Positions 5,235-5,836 of a stretch of 5,836 nt of DNA are shown here, piece after piece. Numbering within the stretch: the stretch's first letter is position 1; the number at the start of each line of letters is the position of its first letter. The notes under the pieces were generated by a model. The model did no database searches and was not told the DNA's origin. It saw only the letters and a list, made by a program, of their open reading frames with translations. Location: positions 1-5,836 of the forward strand of contig JAQTVG010000074.1 in assembly GCA_028706895.1 (NCBI GenBank), written 5' to 3'. The stretch comes from Candidatus Omnitrophota bacterium. Lineage in GTDB: Bacteria; Omnitrophota; Gorgyraeia; Gygaellales; Profunditerraquicolaceae. The translations under genes and the position numbers were made by a program.

Positions 5235-5836
5235 TTAAAACATCCCTGAAACTTTTTTTATGATATCTTCTTCTGTCGGTACTCCGCCTCCTGCCCTGCC
5301 TAAAAATTCTACTTTCGCTTTTCCATTAACCGCCAACTTTACGTCTTCAAGCATCTGGCCATAAGACATTTCAATAACCAGATATTTAACGCCTGGCTTA
5401 GCCCGTAAGACAAATGCTTTATCCGGAAACGGCCAGAGGCTTACAGGGCGGATAAGGCCTATTTTCTTGCTTTTTTTTCTTAATGTATTTACCGCGCCCT
5501 TTGCGATGCGCGCCATTGTCCCATAGGCAACAAGAATAATTTTTGCGTCATCTAAAAACATGCTCTCAAAACGCTCCTCTTCCTGTTGAATAATCTTATA
5601 TTTACGCTGCAACGAAAGGTTAAATTTTTCCAAGTCGCCCTCTACCATATAAAAAGATTTTACAATATTAGGGTCTCTGCCTTCGGCTCCGGTCAATGCC
5701 CAGGGTTTGGGCGGAATTTTATTTTTTCTGCTGCGGACTAACAAGGGTTCCATCATTTGGCCGAGCATACCGTCGCCCAGCATAATCGCGGGGATGCGGT
5801 ATTTATCCGCTAAATCAAAAGCAAGACACACAAGGT
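5235..5836 (-). CDS. korA: 2-oxoacid:ferredoxin oxidoreductase, alpha subunit (VorB/KorA type), C-terminal part
   Basis: The frame is open to the window edge; an apparent GTG at 5831 is an internal valine (…LVCLAFDLADKYR), so the true start lies outside. About 199 residues are seen. The segment FDLADKYRIPAIMLGDGMLG, followed by QMMEPL (about 5819-5740), closes the family's pyrimidine-binding domain, and the C-terminal domain II shows LVIEMSYGQMLEDVKLAVNG and EFLGRAGGGVPTEEDI. This pattern is that of subunits annotated VorB (3-methyl-2-oxobutanoate) or KorA (2-oxoglutarate), roughly 350-380 aa long. The chain forms the dimer interface with beta and helps bind substrate and CoA. A ferredoxin-like delta subunit often precedes alpha in such operons and may lie just outside the window. 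The stop is TAA at 5237-5235, 5 nt before beta. Confidence 0.94.
   Translation of the reverse strand, partial: LVCLAFDLADKYRIPAIMLGDGMLGQMMEPLLVRSRKNKIPPKPWALTGAEGRDPNIVKSFYMVEGDLEKFNLSLQRKYKIIQQEEERFESMFLDDAKIILVAYGTMARIAKGAVNTLRKKSKKIGLIRPVSLWPFPDKAFVLRAKPGVKYLVIEMSYGQMLEDVKLAVNGKAKVEFLGRAGGGVPTEEDIIKKVSGMF

Noticed and set aside
5235..5831. Reading the alpha subunit as a complete gene starting at 5831
   Set aside because: The codon at 5831 is GTG within a conserved family segment, the frame remains open to the edge, and the N-terminal domain is absent, so this is a partial gene cut by the window.

Overview
The window reads as one block of genes on the minus strand of a moderately AT-rich bacterial chromosome; I see no convincing gene on the plus strand. 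Ferredoxin-linked 2-oxoacid metabolism points to an anaerobe or microaerophile. The TPR-bearing SGNH protein, the radical SAM neighbour, the short GluRS and the tiny lipoprotein would fit an uncultured lineage such as Omnitrophota or a relative, but that placement is an impression from gene style, not something the sequence proves.

In transcription order (high to low coordinates), positions 5836-3951 hold three subunits of a 2-oxoacid:ferredoxin oxidoreductase: the 3' part of the alpha subunit (open at the window edge), the TPP/Fe-S beta subunit and the gamma subunit. Gaps are 5 and 7 nt. The gamma stop overlaps the start of gltX (glutamyl-tRNA synthetase, 3954-2650) by 4 nt. The gltX stop overlaps by 1 nt the start of a 47-aa lipoprotein gene (2650-2507) with a strong Shine-Dalgarno sequence inside the gltX 3' end. 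A tRNA-Gln(CUG) gene (2485-2414) follows 21 nt later. The spacing suggests one transcript carrying korABC, gltX, the small lipoprotein and tRNA-Gln. Keto-acid metabolism, Glu-tRNA synthesis and a tRNA-Gln would then be made together. If this organism uses the transamidation route, this GluRS would also charge that tRNA with glutamate.

Below the tRNA lie a 159-aa exported protein of unknown function (2374-1895), a 94-nt spacer with an inverted repeat, a membrane-anchored SGNH-hydrolase-like protein with TPR repeats inserted between its catalytic blocks (1799-369), and the N-terminal 116 residues of a radical SAM protein (348 to the window start). The SGNH gene carries an exact 84-bp tandem repeat at 102-bp period, a sign of recent TPR-unit duplication. 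The last two genes are 20 nt apart and probably co-transcribed.

The most unusual items are the overlapping micro-lipoprotein gene between gltX and tRNA-Gln, the GluRS that lacks the segment holding the zinc site in E. coli GluRS, and the split SGNH/TPR architecture. I found no CRISPR array, transposon, phage or defence system, and no clearly new system.
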